Below are positions 16,344 through 25,191 of a stretch of 37,945 nucleotides of DNA, piece by piece. The notes under the pieces were generated by a model. The model searched no databases, was not told the DNA's origin, and saw only the letters and a list, made by a program, of their open reading frames with translations. Origin of the DNA: Alkalihalobacillus bogoriensis ATCC BAA-922 (lineage in GTDB: Bacteria; Bacillota; Bacilli; Bacillales; Bacillaceae_F); assembly GCF_000621445.1 (NCBI RefSeq), contig NZ_JHYI01000040.1, positions 1 through 37,945 of the forward strand. Direction: 5' to 3'. A program made the translations under genes and the position numbers. Every line of letters begins with the position of its first letter. Position 1 is the stretch's first letter.

Positions 16344-16535
16344 TTATTTAAAGAAAGGATTTACTTGTTTTGGATTATTTTTTATAACAAGACTTAAGAC
16401 CATTAATGTTATTCCTATAAATCCACCGATTAAAAATGGAATATTCGTTTCTCTCCCTCTAATAATATCCAAAGTAAATGGTCCCCCTGAAAAGCATATT
16501 AATGCCCAACCAATTGCCATTAACCAATATTTCAT
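16344..16535 (-). CDS. Small two-helix membrane protein (2 of 4)
   Basis: The protein is 63 residues with a clear GAGGAG ribosome site 8 nt before the ATG. Helix 1 is about WLMAIGWALICFSGGPF, then a charged loop (DIIRGRETN), helix 2 IPFLIGGFIGITLMVLSLVI and a basic tail KNNPKQVNPFFK. No family is recognised. The site strength and codon pattern support a real gene. It may act in the membrane with its neighbours or with the ABC exporter upstream; that is inference. Confidence 0.6.
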   Translation of the reverse strand: MKYWLMAIGWALICFSGGPFTLDIIRGRETNIPFLIGGFIGITLMVLSLVIKNNPKQVNPFFK

Positions 16536-16608
16536 AGATTAATCTCCTCTTTAAACATTTTTATTGCGCTATCACACCCGTTTACTTTAAGTGTTTTCTT
16601 TCACAATT

Positions 16609-16805
16609 TTAGTGATTATCCGAGGTGGAAAAATAGTTCCCAATAAGTCCAAGTAACAGTGTTAAAATAAGCCAGTAAATATGAATTTTACATACTGATT
16701 TCTATATGCACCTTCTCTTAATTCCCAAAGGCCTAATGTAATAAAATATAAGCCAGTCAAAATTGAAATAAAAGGAAGAATAATCACTAAGCCCCATATA
16801 ATCAC
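16609..16805 (-). pseudogene. Small two-helix membrane protein gene with a probable 1-base deletion (3 of 4)
   Basis: In one minus-strand frame, from GTG at 16805, there is a hydrophobic peptide (VIIWGLVIILPFISILTGLY, then FITLGLWELREGAYRN and KFIFTGLF) that ends at TAA 16664-16662 in a TTTT run. If one T is restored there, the frame continues LTLLLGLIGNYFSTSDNH to TAA at 16609. That gives a 65-residue two-helix protein of the same size and plan as its neighbours. The start is weak (AGAGG is only 2 nt before GTG). It may be a decayed gene or a sequencing slip. Confidence 0.45.
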
Positions 16806-16874
16806 ATCCTCTCAACATCACCCCTATGATTGGTTTTACTTATCGATGAAATGCATCCGTTTGTTGAATAAACC

Positions 16875-17060
16875 TTAGTACCAATTTTTTTTCCTTTTGT
16901 TAATAACAATTAACAAAAGGAAACCTATAATTAACCCATAGTTCAATTGATTTACAGTTTCCCATCCTGCCGACTCTCCTAGTTTTAATGTAATTGCCAT
17001 ATATAGAAGTGGTAAAAATACTAAACTCAATATAAATATAATTATTTTATTTGCACTCAT
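16875..17060 (-). CDS. Small two-helix membrane protein (4 of 4)
   Basis: The protein is 61 residues from the ATG at 17060, which follows GAGGTGG by about 5 nt; an earlier ATG at 17093 lacks a site. Helix 1 is IIIFILSLVFLPLLYMAITL, then a loop KLGESAGWETVNQ, helix 2 LNYGLIIGFLLLIVI and a basic tail NKRKKNWY. The DNA coding for the end of helix 2 forms a perfect 15-bp inverted repeat followed by eight A. Family unknown. Confidence 0.55.
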   Translation of the reverse strand: MSANKIIIFILSLVFLPLLYMAITLKLGESAGWETVNQLNYGLIIGFLLLIVINKRKKNWY

Positions 17061-17189
17061 GGAAACCACCTCATTTTTTAGTTTATTGAACATTACTGCT
17101 TGTTAGTGCAACAATCACACTTTCGTTAAAAATACATGATTATTAGCTTTTGGTGAGCACCGAATACACAAAGACAACCAGTGGATGCT

Positions 17190-18821
17190 TCAGACACACC
17201 CTTGCATAAACGCCCTTTTCCATACAACCCACGTAATAATCAGTAAAAGAGACATATAAATATAAACTCCATACGGAATAAGAAAGCTGACGGTTAGATG
17301 AATTCCAGCAAACAACGCAAAAAGGATAAAGAGGATAAAGAATTTAAACCCGTCTGCTTGTTGTGCCGATGAAAAGGATTCCGTAAACGGTAATGTCTTA
17401 CCGTTTAACATTTTATAAGAAAGAACCATAAATAACAGGGAACTGATAAATACAATAACAAGGTGTGGAATAATTGCTAGTGAAAAGATAAAGCAAAAAA
17501 CCACACTTAACAATAGAAAGATAGGGAAAAACAATCGAATATAAACGGCTTTTAATGCCCCTTTATAAATCGATTCAAGTCTAGTAATCGGTGTCGCTTT
17601 ATATATCCAAGAGCCTTTGTATGTCCCGGAAAACTTTAACATTAAGACAAGTGTTGGGATTAAAATCACACAAAAGTAAATGGAAAAATACCAGTTGCTT
17701 ATCTTTATTTCTTCCCATGTGCTTATTCTAAGTTCTGAAAATATAAAAAGAAATGGAATGACGAGAGTGAGACCAATTTGTGGGTACACTTTTAATTTAA
17801 ATTCTCGTTCATGTTGTATTAATTTACTTGCAAATCGAAATATCGCTTTTTCTGAAGGAGTCGAACAAAATAACTTAGCACAAACGTCAACCCATCGTCC
17901 TCGCTGTCTCTGAGCTGTAGGCTGATTCGTTAATTTTTCTAAGTTTTGCTCAAACTTCGGCATAAGTTTAATATAAATCGCGATGCTGATAAACGGAATG
18001 ACAATCGCTTGAGCAACGAATACATATAATAACGGGTTAGATGCACCATGTAAAAAAACTTCAAACATTGCCGCATACCATATTGGCGGAATGAATAGTT
18101 GCCACCACATTGGCTCAAAGGAAATATCTAGCCCAATTAAATCGAAAGAGCGAATAACAAGTTGATACCCTATAATAATCGCAATCGATAGCGAGATTTG
18201 CACATAATTGATCATATCTTTTAAACGTTCTCCATCAAAAAAGTGCAAAACGACAATATAAATAACACCTGTTAAAACAACGATAAACAAATTGATCAAA
18301 ACAATATGCCCTAGAAAGAAAAGAAAAAACAAAGCACCATGTGTAAAAAAAGAGACGTGTAGCGGAATCGTAATAATAGCTCCTGTTAAAAAAAACATAT
18401 AAATCAAAATATGAACGATTTTCGCTGCATTCATTGTCCGCTTAGACACTGGCTTTGTTCCAAGGATGACTTTGTCGCGAATATCTAGTAAAACTGTAGA
18501 AAAGTCAGAAATCATCGATGTCATAAGGAAAAACATGATTATCGTATAAATTAAACTCATTTGAAATAAAAAAGCATCTCCTAAAAACAAAAAAGGAATT
18601 AGCAAGAGCCCTAGAAGAGCATATAACCAAAGCGATTTAACAAATTGATTTCCTTCACGTTTTTTATTTGAGCCCGATTGTGAAAATACCGTAGGCACTC
18701 GTCGTTGGTCCATGAGAAGTTTCAAGACTAATATTTGCCTCATCACTCGATAGTCGACACCCATTTTCGTAAAAATAAATTTGAATTTATCGAGTATTCG
18801 TAATGTTAAAAACTGGTCCAT
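17190..18821 (-). CDS. ABC-2-like exporter permease, large (543 aa)
   Basis: This integral membrane protein has about 12 hydrophobic segments. The cytosolic N-terminus includes a basic stretch (LLMDQRRVP, NKKREGNQF), and a central loop after residue 280 (TNQPTAQRQRGRW) divides two membrane halves. It starts on the last base of the ATPase gene, so the two are translationally coupled and should form one transporter. The arrangement (separate ATPase and permease, no binding protein) is that of exporters. It is longer than typical EcsB or YthQ permeases. The substrate is unknown. The initiating ATG is at 18821. Confidence 0.8.
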   Translation of the reverse strand: MDQFLTLRILDKFKFIFTKMGVDYRVMRQILVLKLLMDQRRVPTVFSQSGSNKKREGNQFVKSLWLYALLGLLLIPFLFLGDAFLFQMSLIYTIIMFFLMTSMISDFSTVLLDIRDKVILGTKPVSKRTMNAAKIVHILIYMFFLTGAIITIPLHVSFFTHGALFFLFFLGHIVLINLFIVVLTGVIYIVVLHFFDGERLKDMINYVQISLSIAIIIGYQLVIRSFDLIGLDISFEPMWWQLFIPPIWYAAMFEVFLHGASNPLLYVFVAQAIVIPFISIAIYIKLMPKFEQNLEKLTNQPTAQRQRGRWVDVCAKLFCSTPSEKAIFRFASKLIQHEREFKLKVYPQIGLTLVIPFLFIFSELRISTWEEIKISNWYFSIYFCVILIPTLVLMLKFSGTYKGSWIYKATPITRLESIYKGALKAVYIRLFFPIFLLLSVVFCFIFSLAIIPHLVIVFISSLLFMVLSYKMLNGKTLPFTESFSSAQQADGFKFFILFILFALFAGIHLTVSFLIPYGVYIYMSLLLIITWVVWKRAFMQGCV

Positions 18822-19603
18822 TACTTCACCTCTTGCACAATCGAAACAAATTGTTCGGCAATTTCCTTATGCTCGTTAAATCCTGTCAGTTGATTAAAAA
18901 TCGCTTCTAGTGTTCCTTCTGTACTTTTCGCTTTTAGTTCATCAAAGCTTCCATCAGCGATAATTCTTCCATCTGCAAGTAAAATAATTCGATTACTTAT
19001 TTTTTCAACTACGTCCATAATATGAGAAGAATAGAAAATCGTTTTCCCTTGTGCTGCTAGTTGGGCTAAGATCTCTTTTACTATCATCACACTATTGGCG
19101 TCTAATCCACTTAAAGGTTCATCTAAAAATAATAAATCAGGGTTATGTAATAAGCTAGAGATGAGTAGAACTTTTTGTCTCATTCCTTTTGAATAGGAAG
19201 AAATTCGAGTATGGAACACATCTGCTAGTCCAAATTTCGCGATTAATTTCTCCGCTTTTTCTCGAGCGATATCTTGCTCCATCCCATATAATTCTCCGAT
19301 GAAACTTAAATATTCGCAAGCTGTTAAACTATCATATATTTCTGCCGTTTCAGGAACATACCCAATTCGTTTTTTATATAAAATATTGTCTTTAATCGAT
19401 TCCCCAAAAATTTTTACTTCACCAAAATAATCTTCAATGAGACCTAACATAATTTTGACAGTTGTACTTTTTCCTGCCCCGTTTGGTCCGATATAACCGA
19501 TAATTTGTCCTTCATATACTTTTAGATCGATCGCTCGTAACACCATATGATTATTAAAGTTTTTCGTTAAGTCCTTAATTTCAATAATCGGTTTGATTTT
19601 CAT
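18821..19603 (-). CDS. ABC exporter ATP-binding protein
   Basis: This 260-residue nucleotide-binding subunit has Walker A GPNGAGKST (39-47), signature YSKGMRQK (137-144), Walker B LLFLDEP (157-163), D-loop SGLDAN and switch His in YSSHIMD. YSKGMRQK rather than LSGGQ is typical of CcmA/EcsA-like exporters. The C-terminal extension (about 215-260) is usual for such ATPases. It overlaps the permease gene by one base and follows the DUF4083 gene by 11 bp, making a three-gene operon. The ribosome site GAGG is close to the ATG at 19603. Confidence 0.9.
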   Translation of the reverse strand: MKIKPIIEIKDLTKNFNNHMVLRAIDLKVYEGQIIGYIGPNGAGKSTTVKIMLGLIEDYFGEVKIFGESIKDNILYKKRIGYVPETAEIYDSLTACEYLSFIGELYGMEQDIAREKAEKLIAKFGLADVFHTRISSYSKGMRQKVLLISSLLHNPDLLFLDEPLSGLDANSVMIVKEILAQLAAQGKTIFYSSHIMDVVEKISNRIILLADGRIIADGSFDELKAKSTEGTLEAIFNQLTGFNEHKEIAEQFVSIVQEVK

Positions 19604-19614
19604 TCACCTCGTTT

Positions 19615-19797
19615 TTATTCTTTTTCTTCTTTATTTAGTTTTTCTTTCACCTCTTCTATAGACGCTTCGATTCGATCGAGCTTTTTATTTCTTGTAGTCA
19701 TTGATCGAATGGCATAAAAAATTCCTATGATAATTCCAAATAAGATTAAAAACGCTAGCAATTGATAAATGATTGAACCAAATGAGATTGTATCCAT
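19615..19797 (-). CDS. DUF4083-like small membrane protein
   Basis: The 60-residue protein has one N-terminal membrane helix (IIYQLLAFLILFGIIIGIFY), then a basic turn (RSMTTRNKK) and a charged amphipathic helix likely to form a coiled coil (LDRIEASIEEVKEKLNKEEKE). The pattern is that of DUF4083 proteins of Bacillus as I recall them; function unknown. AGAGGTGAG lies 3 nt before the ATG. It is the first gene of the ABC exporter operon and may regulate or stabilise the transporter. Confidence 0.65.
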   Translation of the reverse strand: MDTISFGSIIYQLLAFLILFGIIIGIFYAIRSMTTRNKKLDRIEASIEEVKEKLNKEEKE

Positions 19798-19951
19798 GTT
19801 CTCACCTCTTTACATGTGAATTTTACTACTATGATTTATACGATACCAAAGAAATGAATGTTACAAAAACAGCTTACGAGAACAAATTCAAGGGTTGGAC
19901 ATGCGAATAAATAGTTTGTACAAACAATTAAGTTCTATTGACTCCACATCT

Positions 19952-20151
19952 TTTTTGCGGTCAGAGCAGCCGTTATTTGTGAACATGATACAGGTTTCCG
20001 TTTTTTAGCGGCCACAGGAGCGCTTATTCACGCAAAAGCAACTCTATTCCTAGCAATATATGATGATTAACTGCTCCTGTGTCCACCAACATTCCAAAAC
20101 TCTAGCAATGTTCAAAGATAACGGTTTTCATGGCCGCTTCATTACCATAAA
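19952..20151. repeat. Type-B ~200-bp interspersed repeat, copy 2
   Basis: It is the same element as 7140-7340, in the same orientation, with about 15 substitutions. The left end GCGGTCAGAGCAGCCGTTAT and the right end ATAACGGTTTTCATGGCCGC form a terminal inverted repeat (about 20 of 28 positions paired), and CACAGGAGC/GCTCCTGTG pairs inside. Here it lies between the ABC exporter operon start and the fhs terminator. The rest of the 496-bp gap (19798-20293) shows only that terminator. Confidence 0.85.
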
Positions 20152-20203
20152 CATTATAGCAATGGTATACACAGGTCGACTATTTTGTAGTTTCCTAAAC
20201 GAT

Positions 20204-20236
20204 AAAGAAAAGAGCTGACACGATTTTCAGCTCTTT
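20204..20236 (-). terminator. Terminator of fhs
   Basis: AAAGAGCTGA (20209-20218) pairs with TCAGCTCTTT (20227-20236), followed on the minus strand by TTCTTTATC. It lies 58 bp past the fhs stop. Confidence 0.75.
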
Positions 20237-20293
20237 ACACTTTTTCCCTAATTTAATTATATCTTGAATACTTTCTCATATTCAACACTTATA

Positions 20294-21991
20294 CTAAAAT
20301 AACCCCGACACAACCCCGTCTTTCGAAACATCCATTTTCAGTGCTGCTGGTTGTTTTGGGAGACCTGGCATTGTCATCACATCGCCAGTTAATGCTACGA
20401 TAAAACCTGCGCCAACCGAAGGTCGAATTTCTCGAATCGTAATTGTAAAATTTTCTGGTCTGCCAAGTAATGTCGGATTATCAGAAAGAGAGTATTGCGT
20501 TTTTGCCATACAAATTGGCAAGTCACCCCATCCATTTTCCTCACATTGTGTAATTTGCTTTTTCGCAGCAGAAGTAAATTCTACCCCTTTTGCCCCATAT
20601 ACTTTTTTAGCAATCGTTTCGATTTTTGCTTGAATCGAATTTTTAACATCATAAAGTGGTTCAAATTTACTTTCTTTTTTATCCATGACATCTAGTACCG
20701 CATGGGCAAGGTCAACTCCACCTTCTCCACCTTTTTCCCAAACTTCGGTTAAGGCGACTTGAATGTCATTCTCTTCACACCATTTGGTTAATCGCTTAAC
20801 TTCTTGTTCAGTATCTGTATGGAAACGATTAATCGCTACAACAAGTGGTAATCCAAAAGCTTGAATCGTTTCAATATGCTTTTGTAAATTTTCAATGCCT
20901 TTTGATAAAGCTTCCACATTTTCCTTTGTTAGCTCTGATTTTTGAACTCCACCATGCATTTTTAATGCACGAATAGTCGCCACAATAACAACAATATCCG
21001 GATGAATTTCAGCTGTCCTCGCTTTAATATTTAAAAACTTTTCTGCACCTAAATCGGCACCAAATCCAGCTTCTGTGACAACATAATCACCAAGCTTACT
21101 TGCCATTTTCGTTGCAATTACACTATTACATCCATGTGCAATATTAGCAAATGGTCCACCATGAATGATTGCTGGTGTATTTTCTAATGTTTGCACTACA
21201 TTCGGTTTTATCGCTTCTTTTAGTAATAACGTAAGGGCACCCTGAACACCTAAATCCTTTACCGTTACTGGTGATTTATCCGATCTATATCCAACAACGA
21301 TGCGAGCTAATCTTCCTTTTAAATCTTCTAGACTTGTTGCTAAACAAAGGATTGCCATGATTTCAGAAGCAACGGTAATGTTAAACCCATCTTCACGTGG
21401 CACACCTTGGGTTGGACCACCTAACCCAATCGTTACTTGACGAAGCGCTCGGTCATTTAAATCAACCACTCGCTTCCACACAATTCTTCGAACATCGAGA
21501 CCGCATTCGTTTCCTTGGTGAATATGATTGTCAATTAAAGCGGCTAGTGCATTATTTGCGGTTGTAATCGCATGAAGGTCACCTGTGAAATGGAGATTTA
21601 TTTCTTCCATTGGCATCACTTGCGAATATCCTCCACCACTAGCGCCCCCTTTAATTCCCATCGTTGGTCCAAGGGAAGGTTCACGCAATGCAATAATCGC
21701 CTTTTTTCCGACTTTGTTCAACGCTTGACCAAGTCCTACAGTTACGGTTGATTTCCCTTCTCCTGCTGGAGTTGGATTAATGGAAGTGACTAAGATAACT
21801 TTAGCTTCCTTTGTTTTTTCCTTTTTTAAAATATCTAACGACAATTTCGCCTTATATCTTCCGTAAGGCTCCCACTCTTCTTCCTTCAATCCGAGATTTG
21901 CACAGATTTCTTCAATTTTTACCATTTTGGCTTCGTATGCAATTTCAATATCTGACTTCATTTGAACTTGAGTTTGAGTTTTCGTTGTCAT
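20294..21991 (-). CDS. fhs: Formate-tetrahydrofolate ligase
   Basis: This 565-residue cytosolic enzyme makes 10-formyl-tetrahydrofolate from formate, ATP and tetrahydrofolate. Visible features are the P-loop-like TPAGEGKST (74-82), [24 protein letters not shown], the conserved [10 protein letters not shown] and [16 protein letters not shown] segments, and a C-terminal [22 protein letters not shown]. Length and motifs are complete. The start at 21991 follows AGGAG by about 6 nt. It is monocistronic with its own terminator. It may share formate with the formate-dehydrogenase-like enzyme upstream, although nothing ties them in transcription. Confidence 0.97.
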   Translation of the reverse strand: MTTKTQTQVQMKSDIEIAYEAKMVKIEEICANLGLKEEEWEPYGRYKAKLSLDILKKEKTKEAKVILVTSINPTPAGEGKSTVTVGLGQALNKVGKKAIIALREPSLGPTMGIKGGASGGGYSQVMPMEEINLHFTGDLHAITTANNALAALIDNHIHQGNECGLDVRRIVWKRVVDLNDRALRQVTIGLGGPTQGVPREDGFNITVASEIMAILCLATSLEDLKGRLARIVVGYRSDKSPVTVKDLGVQGALTLLLKEAIKPNVVQTLENTPAIIHGGPFANIAHGCNSVIATKMASKLGDYVVTEAGFGADLGAEKFLNIKARTAEIHPDIVVIVATIRALKMHGGVQKSELTKENVEALSKGIENLQKHIETIQAFGLPLVVAINRFHTDTEQEVKRLTKWCEENDIQVALTEVWEKGGEGGVDLAHAVLDVMDKKESKFEPLYDVKNSIQAKIETIAKKVYGAKGVEFTSAAKKQITQCEENGWGDLPICMAKTQYSLSDNPTLLGRPENFTITIREIRPSVGAGFIVALTGDVMTMPGLPKQPAALKMDVSKDGVVSGLF

Positions 21992-22091
21992 ATTTTCTCC
22001 TATGTATGAAAGATTTTACATCTTTATTTTACAATATAATTTCATAACATTCACTTCATTTTCAAAGTAATATAACTATGTTCTAAGCTTA

Positions 22092-22269
22092 CGGACATTT
22101 GTTCCGTTAAATCTGTGAAATTCTTCTTTTACCGATCGTTTCGGACATCAGTTCCGTTATTCACCTAATCTGACGAGAAAATTCCCTTCACATGATGAAA
22201 TAACGGAACAGATGTCCTTTACAAATTGAAAATACCCTAAAAACCAATAGATAACGGAACAGGTGTCCG
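22092..22269. repeat. Intact F-F-R-R cluster of CGGACAtntGTTCCG units
   Basis: The units are forward at 22092-22106 and 22142-22156, and reverse at 22204-22218 and 22255-22269. Start-to-start steps are 50, 62 and 51 bp. The outer pair is nearly fully complementary over about 22 nt (CTTACGGACA...CCGTTA), as is the inner pair. The spacer sequences do not match those of the other clusters. The cluster lies between the fhs start and the end of the E3 gene, and no gene is present in this stretch. Confidence 0.85.
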
Positions 22270-22295
22270 TAAGCTCTCTAACCAGACCACTAAAT

Positions 22296-22425
22296 AAAGA
22301 AAAACGCGGGAGCGCCTTTTCATTTAAGTGCGGAGCCCTGCCCGCTTTTGAAAGTGAACCCCAAGTGCTCTTCTTGGGGTGAAACCTTCGCTCTTCTAGA
22401 ATAAGCATTCAAAGCTTCACTGCTA
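22296..22425. repeat. Type-A intergenic repeat, uninterrupted copy
   Basis: The head AAAGAAAAACGCGGGAGCG resembles 7067-7085. The tail AGAATAAGCATTCAAAG..CT (22398-22421) differs at one base from the 24-bp tail found twice near 7096 and 7381. Between them is a perfect 8-bp hairpin, ACCCCAAG/CTTGGGGT (22358-22380), and a smaller GCGG..CCGC pair. It is non-coding; the short ORF across it is not credible. Confidence 0.65.
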
Positions 22426-22455
22426 AACCAAAATTTTTATGCTTTCTTATCACTA

Positions 22456-22482
22456 GAAAAAGGAGCCCAAAAAGGTCTCCTT
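22456..22482 (-). terminator. Terminator of the 2-oxoacid dehydrogenase operon
   Basis: On the minus strand AAGGAG pairs with CTCCTT around an inner CC/GG and a T-rich loop, followed by TTTTCTAG. It touches the E3 stop codon. Confidence 0.7.
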
Positions 22483-23905
22483 ATTTGTTTATAATATGAA
22501 TCGCGTGACCAAGGGCTGCTTCTGCTGCTTCTAGCCATCCTTCGGTTAATGTTGGATGTGGATGAATGCTCATCGCTACATCTTCCACTCTCGCGGCAAG
22601 CTCTAGTGCTAACACTCCTTCGCCAATTAAATTGGATGCATCACTACTGACGACATGCATGCCAAGTAATAAATGAGTATCTGCATCAACAATGACCTCG
22701 GCAAATCCATCTGTTTCATTTGTCGCCAATGCACGACCGTTTGCTTTGAATGGGAACTTTCCTGTTTTGACCGTATAGCCTTGTTGCTTTGCTTCAGCCT
22801 CCGTTAACCCGACTCCTGCAACTTGTGGATCAGAGAAAATAACATAAGGAATATATGGCGAATCAACCGCACTTGCAATTCCACCAATGACTTCTGCTGC
22901 CACAATCCCTTGTTTTGACGCGCGATGTGCTAATGCAACCCCTGGTGTTACATCCCCAATGGCAAATATATGGGGCACATTTGTCCTACATTGCTCATCA
23001 ACATGGATTAATCCCCGTTCATCTATTGAAACCCCTGCTTGGTCTAAGCCAATATTTTCTGTATTCGGTCTTCGTCCAATCGTCACTAATACTTTTTCAC
23101 TCTCGATGTGTTCCGTTCCTTTTTGCTCAGATGTGACTTCAATTTGAACTTTACCGTTTTTTATTTCTGCTTTCTCTACTTTCGTTGACGGTTTTATCGT
23201 CATTCCCATTTTTTTCGCTTGTCTCGCTACTTCTTTTGCTTGATGACTAGCGAGTTGCGGCAAAATTTGTTCTCCCATTTCAATAATCGTCACATCTGTT
23301 CCTAGCTTTGCAAAGGCCATTCCCATCTCGATTCCAATATAACCTCCTCCGACGATCGTTAACGTCGAAGGCACTTCTGTTAATTCAAGTGCAGCAGTAG
23401 AATCTAATATATAAGTACCATCTATCTGTAAAAAAGAAGGAATAAGTGGTCTTGAGCCAGTAGCAATAATCGCTTTTTCAAATTTGTATGTTTCAAAATC
23501 ACCACCGGTTTCCACACCGATTCGATTATCTGATAGAAACGTAGCTTCACCTTTTACAACCGTAACTCCATTCTTTTCACATAAATGAGCTACTCCTGAG
23601 CTAAGTTGATGAACGATTTGTTGTTTCCATCCTTGCCATTGGCCTAAGTCGATCGTCGCCTTTTTGTCCCCAACCGCAATTCCCATCTTACGAAGTGTTG
23701 GCAGTTTATGAAATTCATTAGCTGTATGAATAAGCGCTTTTGACGGGATACAGCCACGATTTAAACATACACCGCCTAATGCATCTTTTTCGATTAATAC
23801 GACCGCTTTTCCAAGTTGTCCTAGACGAATCGCTGCGGCATAACCACCGGGGCCTCCCCCAATAACAACGACGTCTGTTTCGACTGCCACTTCTCCAACA
23901 ACCAT
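22481..23905 (-). CDS. lpdA: Dihydrolipoyl dehydrogenase (E3) of a 2-oxoacid dehydrogenase complex
   Basis: This 474-residue FAD flavoprotein reoxidises dihydrolipoyl groups of E2 and passes electrons to NAD. The FAD-binding motif VVIGGGPGGYAAA is near 13-25, the redox disulfide C47/C52 lies in GGVCLNRGC, the NAD motif is TIVGGGYIGIEMG, and the C-terminal catalytic segment HPHPTLTE is at 448-455. The gene begins directly after the E2 stop; GGAG inside the E2 end serves as ribosome site. It is the last gene of the E1alpha-E1beta-E2-E3 operon. Confidence 0.94.
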   Translation of the reverse strand: MVVGEVAVETDVVVIGGGPGGYAAAIRLGQLGKAVVLIEKDALGGVCLNRGCIPSKALIHTANEFHKLPTLRKMGIAVGDKKATIDLGQWQGWKQQIVHQLSSGVAHLCEKNGVTVVKGEATFLSDNRIGVETGGDFETYKFEKAIIATGSRPLIPSFLQIDGTYILDSTAALELTEVPSTLTIVGGGYIGIEMGMAFAKLGTDVTIIEMGEQILPQLASHQAKEVARQAKKMGMTIKPSTKVEKAEIKNGKVQIEVTSEQKGTEHIESEKVLVTIGRRPNTENIGLDQAGVSIDERGLIHVDEQCRTNVPHIFAIGDVTPGVALAHRASKQGIVAAEVIGGIASAVDSPYIPYVIFSDPQVAGVGLTEAEAKQQGYTVKTGKFPFKANGRALATNETDGFAEVIVDADTHLLLGMHVVSSDASNLIGEGVLALELAARVEDVAMSIHPHPTLTEGWLEAAEAALGHAIHIINK

Positions 23906-25165
23906 TTAACTCATCTCCATAAATAATAGATTCGGCTTTTCTAGTAATTCTTTCAAACGATTTGTAAATTTAACTGCAGTTACGCCGTCAATAATCCGGT
24001 GATCAAACGACAATGACATATTCATCATTAGACGAATGACCCCTTCCCAATCACGCACGACCATACGCGGTTCCATTTTATGCAATGCTAGAATTGCGAC
24101 TTCTGGGTGATTAATAATTGGAGTCGCCTGCATCCCACCAATCGGTCCTACATTACTAATCGTAAACGTACTTCCTGTAATTTGATTTATTGCGAGTGTT
24201 CCTTCTCGGGCTTGTGTTGCCAGCTGCGAAATTTCTGCGGCAAGCTCAAAAATGCTTTTTCGATCCGCATCTTTAATGACAGGAACAACTAATCCATCTT
24301 TTGTATCTGTTGCGATTCCAATATGGTAATACTGCTTCAAAATGATTTCGTTTGTTTCATCGTCAATGGAGGCATTTAACGTTTCAAACTCTTTTAACGC
24401 CGTAACGATGGCTTTTATAAAAAATGGTAGGAATGTTAGTTTAATATTTTTCTCTTCCGCATAAGGTTTAAGCTGTTCTCGAATTTCTTTTAATGGTCCC
24501 ATTTCCATTTCATCGACATGAGTAACGTGTGGAATGATGGAAACGGACTTCACCATATGCTCTGCAATTTTTTTGCGAATCCCTTTCATTGGAATTCTCT
24601 TTTCTGGTTTATTCCCATCTGTCTTCATCACTTTTTCTTGCGGTGCTTCTTTTTGTTTTTCTTGACTCACCGGTTCTTTTTGTACTTGGACTTCGACTTG
24701 TGAATTGTTCAAAAATCGTTGTAAATCATCTTCCGTAATTCTGCCTGCTGGACCAGTGCCTTTCACTTGTTCTAGGTCGACTTTCCACTCTCTAGCAAGT
24801 TGACGAACATATGGTGTTGCTAAAGCGCGGCCCCGGTTCATTTCAGGTGGTGCTGCTGATTTTTCGTGATTCACTTTTTCACCCGAATGTTCGCTATCAG
24901 TCTGTTCTTCTTTCGCTTCTACAACTGTGCCTTCTGGAACAATTGTAAATAATGTTGTTCCTACTTCCGCTACTTCTCCTTCTTCTACTAAAATCTTTAC
25001 GATTTTTCCTGTAATGGGTGAAGATAGCTCAGCATTTACTTTATCGGTTTGAACTTCGACTACGGGCTGGTCCTGTGTAACCGAATCTCCTTCTTTTACA
25101 AGCCAACTGATGATTTCTCCTTCATGCATGCCTTCCCCGACATCAGGAAGTTTAAATTCCACCAT
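23906..25165 (-). CDS. 2-oxoacid dehydrogenase E2 (dihydrolipoyl acyltransferase)
   Basis: This 419-residue protein builds the core of the complex. The single N-terminal lipoyl domain (1-76) carries the lipoyl lysine K42 in VQTDKVNAEL. A Glu/Lys/Gln linker leads to a peripheral-subunit-binding domain (about 111-150, ATPYVRQLAREWKVDLEQV and GTGPAGRITEDDL), then the acyltransferase domain with active-site H389-R-x2-D393-G. There is one lipoyl domain, as in Bacillus BCKDH and many PDH E2. Acyl specificity cannot be read directly; neighbouring phenylalanine dehydrogenase suggests branched or aromatic 2-oxoacids, but pyruvate is possible. Confidence 0.92.
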   Translation of the reverse strand: MVEFKLPDVGEGMHEGEIISWLVKEGDSVTQDQPVVEVQTDKVNAELSSPITGKIVKILVEEGEVAEVGTTLFTIVPEGTVVEAKEEQTDSEHSGEKVNHEKSAAPPEMNRGRALATPYVRQLAREWKVDLEQVKGTGPAGRITEDDLQRFLNNSQVEVQVQKEPVSQEKQKEAPQEKVMKTDGNKPEKRIPMKGIRKKIAEHMVKSVSIIPHVTHVDEMEMGPLKEIREQLKPYAEEKNIKLTFLPFFIKAIVTALKEFETLNASIDDETNEIILKQYYHIGIATDTKDGLVVPVIKDADRKSIFELAAEISQLATQAREGTLAINQITGSTFTISNVGPIGGMQATPIINHPEVAILALHKMEPRMVVRDWEGVIRLMMNMSLSFDHRIIDGVTAVKFTNRLKELLEKPNLLFMEMS

Positions 25166-25191
25166 ACTCTCCCTCCTCCTATTTCCTCTTA

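Noticed and set aside
22092-22269. CRISPR-like array (15-bp repeats, ~36-bp spacers)
   Set aside because: The repeats are too short, only two per orientation, and invert half way; no cas genes are present. The pattern also recurs at other loci.
22157-22408. 83-aa minus-strand ORF across the repeats
   Set aside because: It is built from type-A and F-F-R-R repeat sequence, with no ribosome site and no protein-like pattern.
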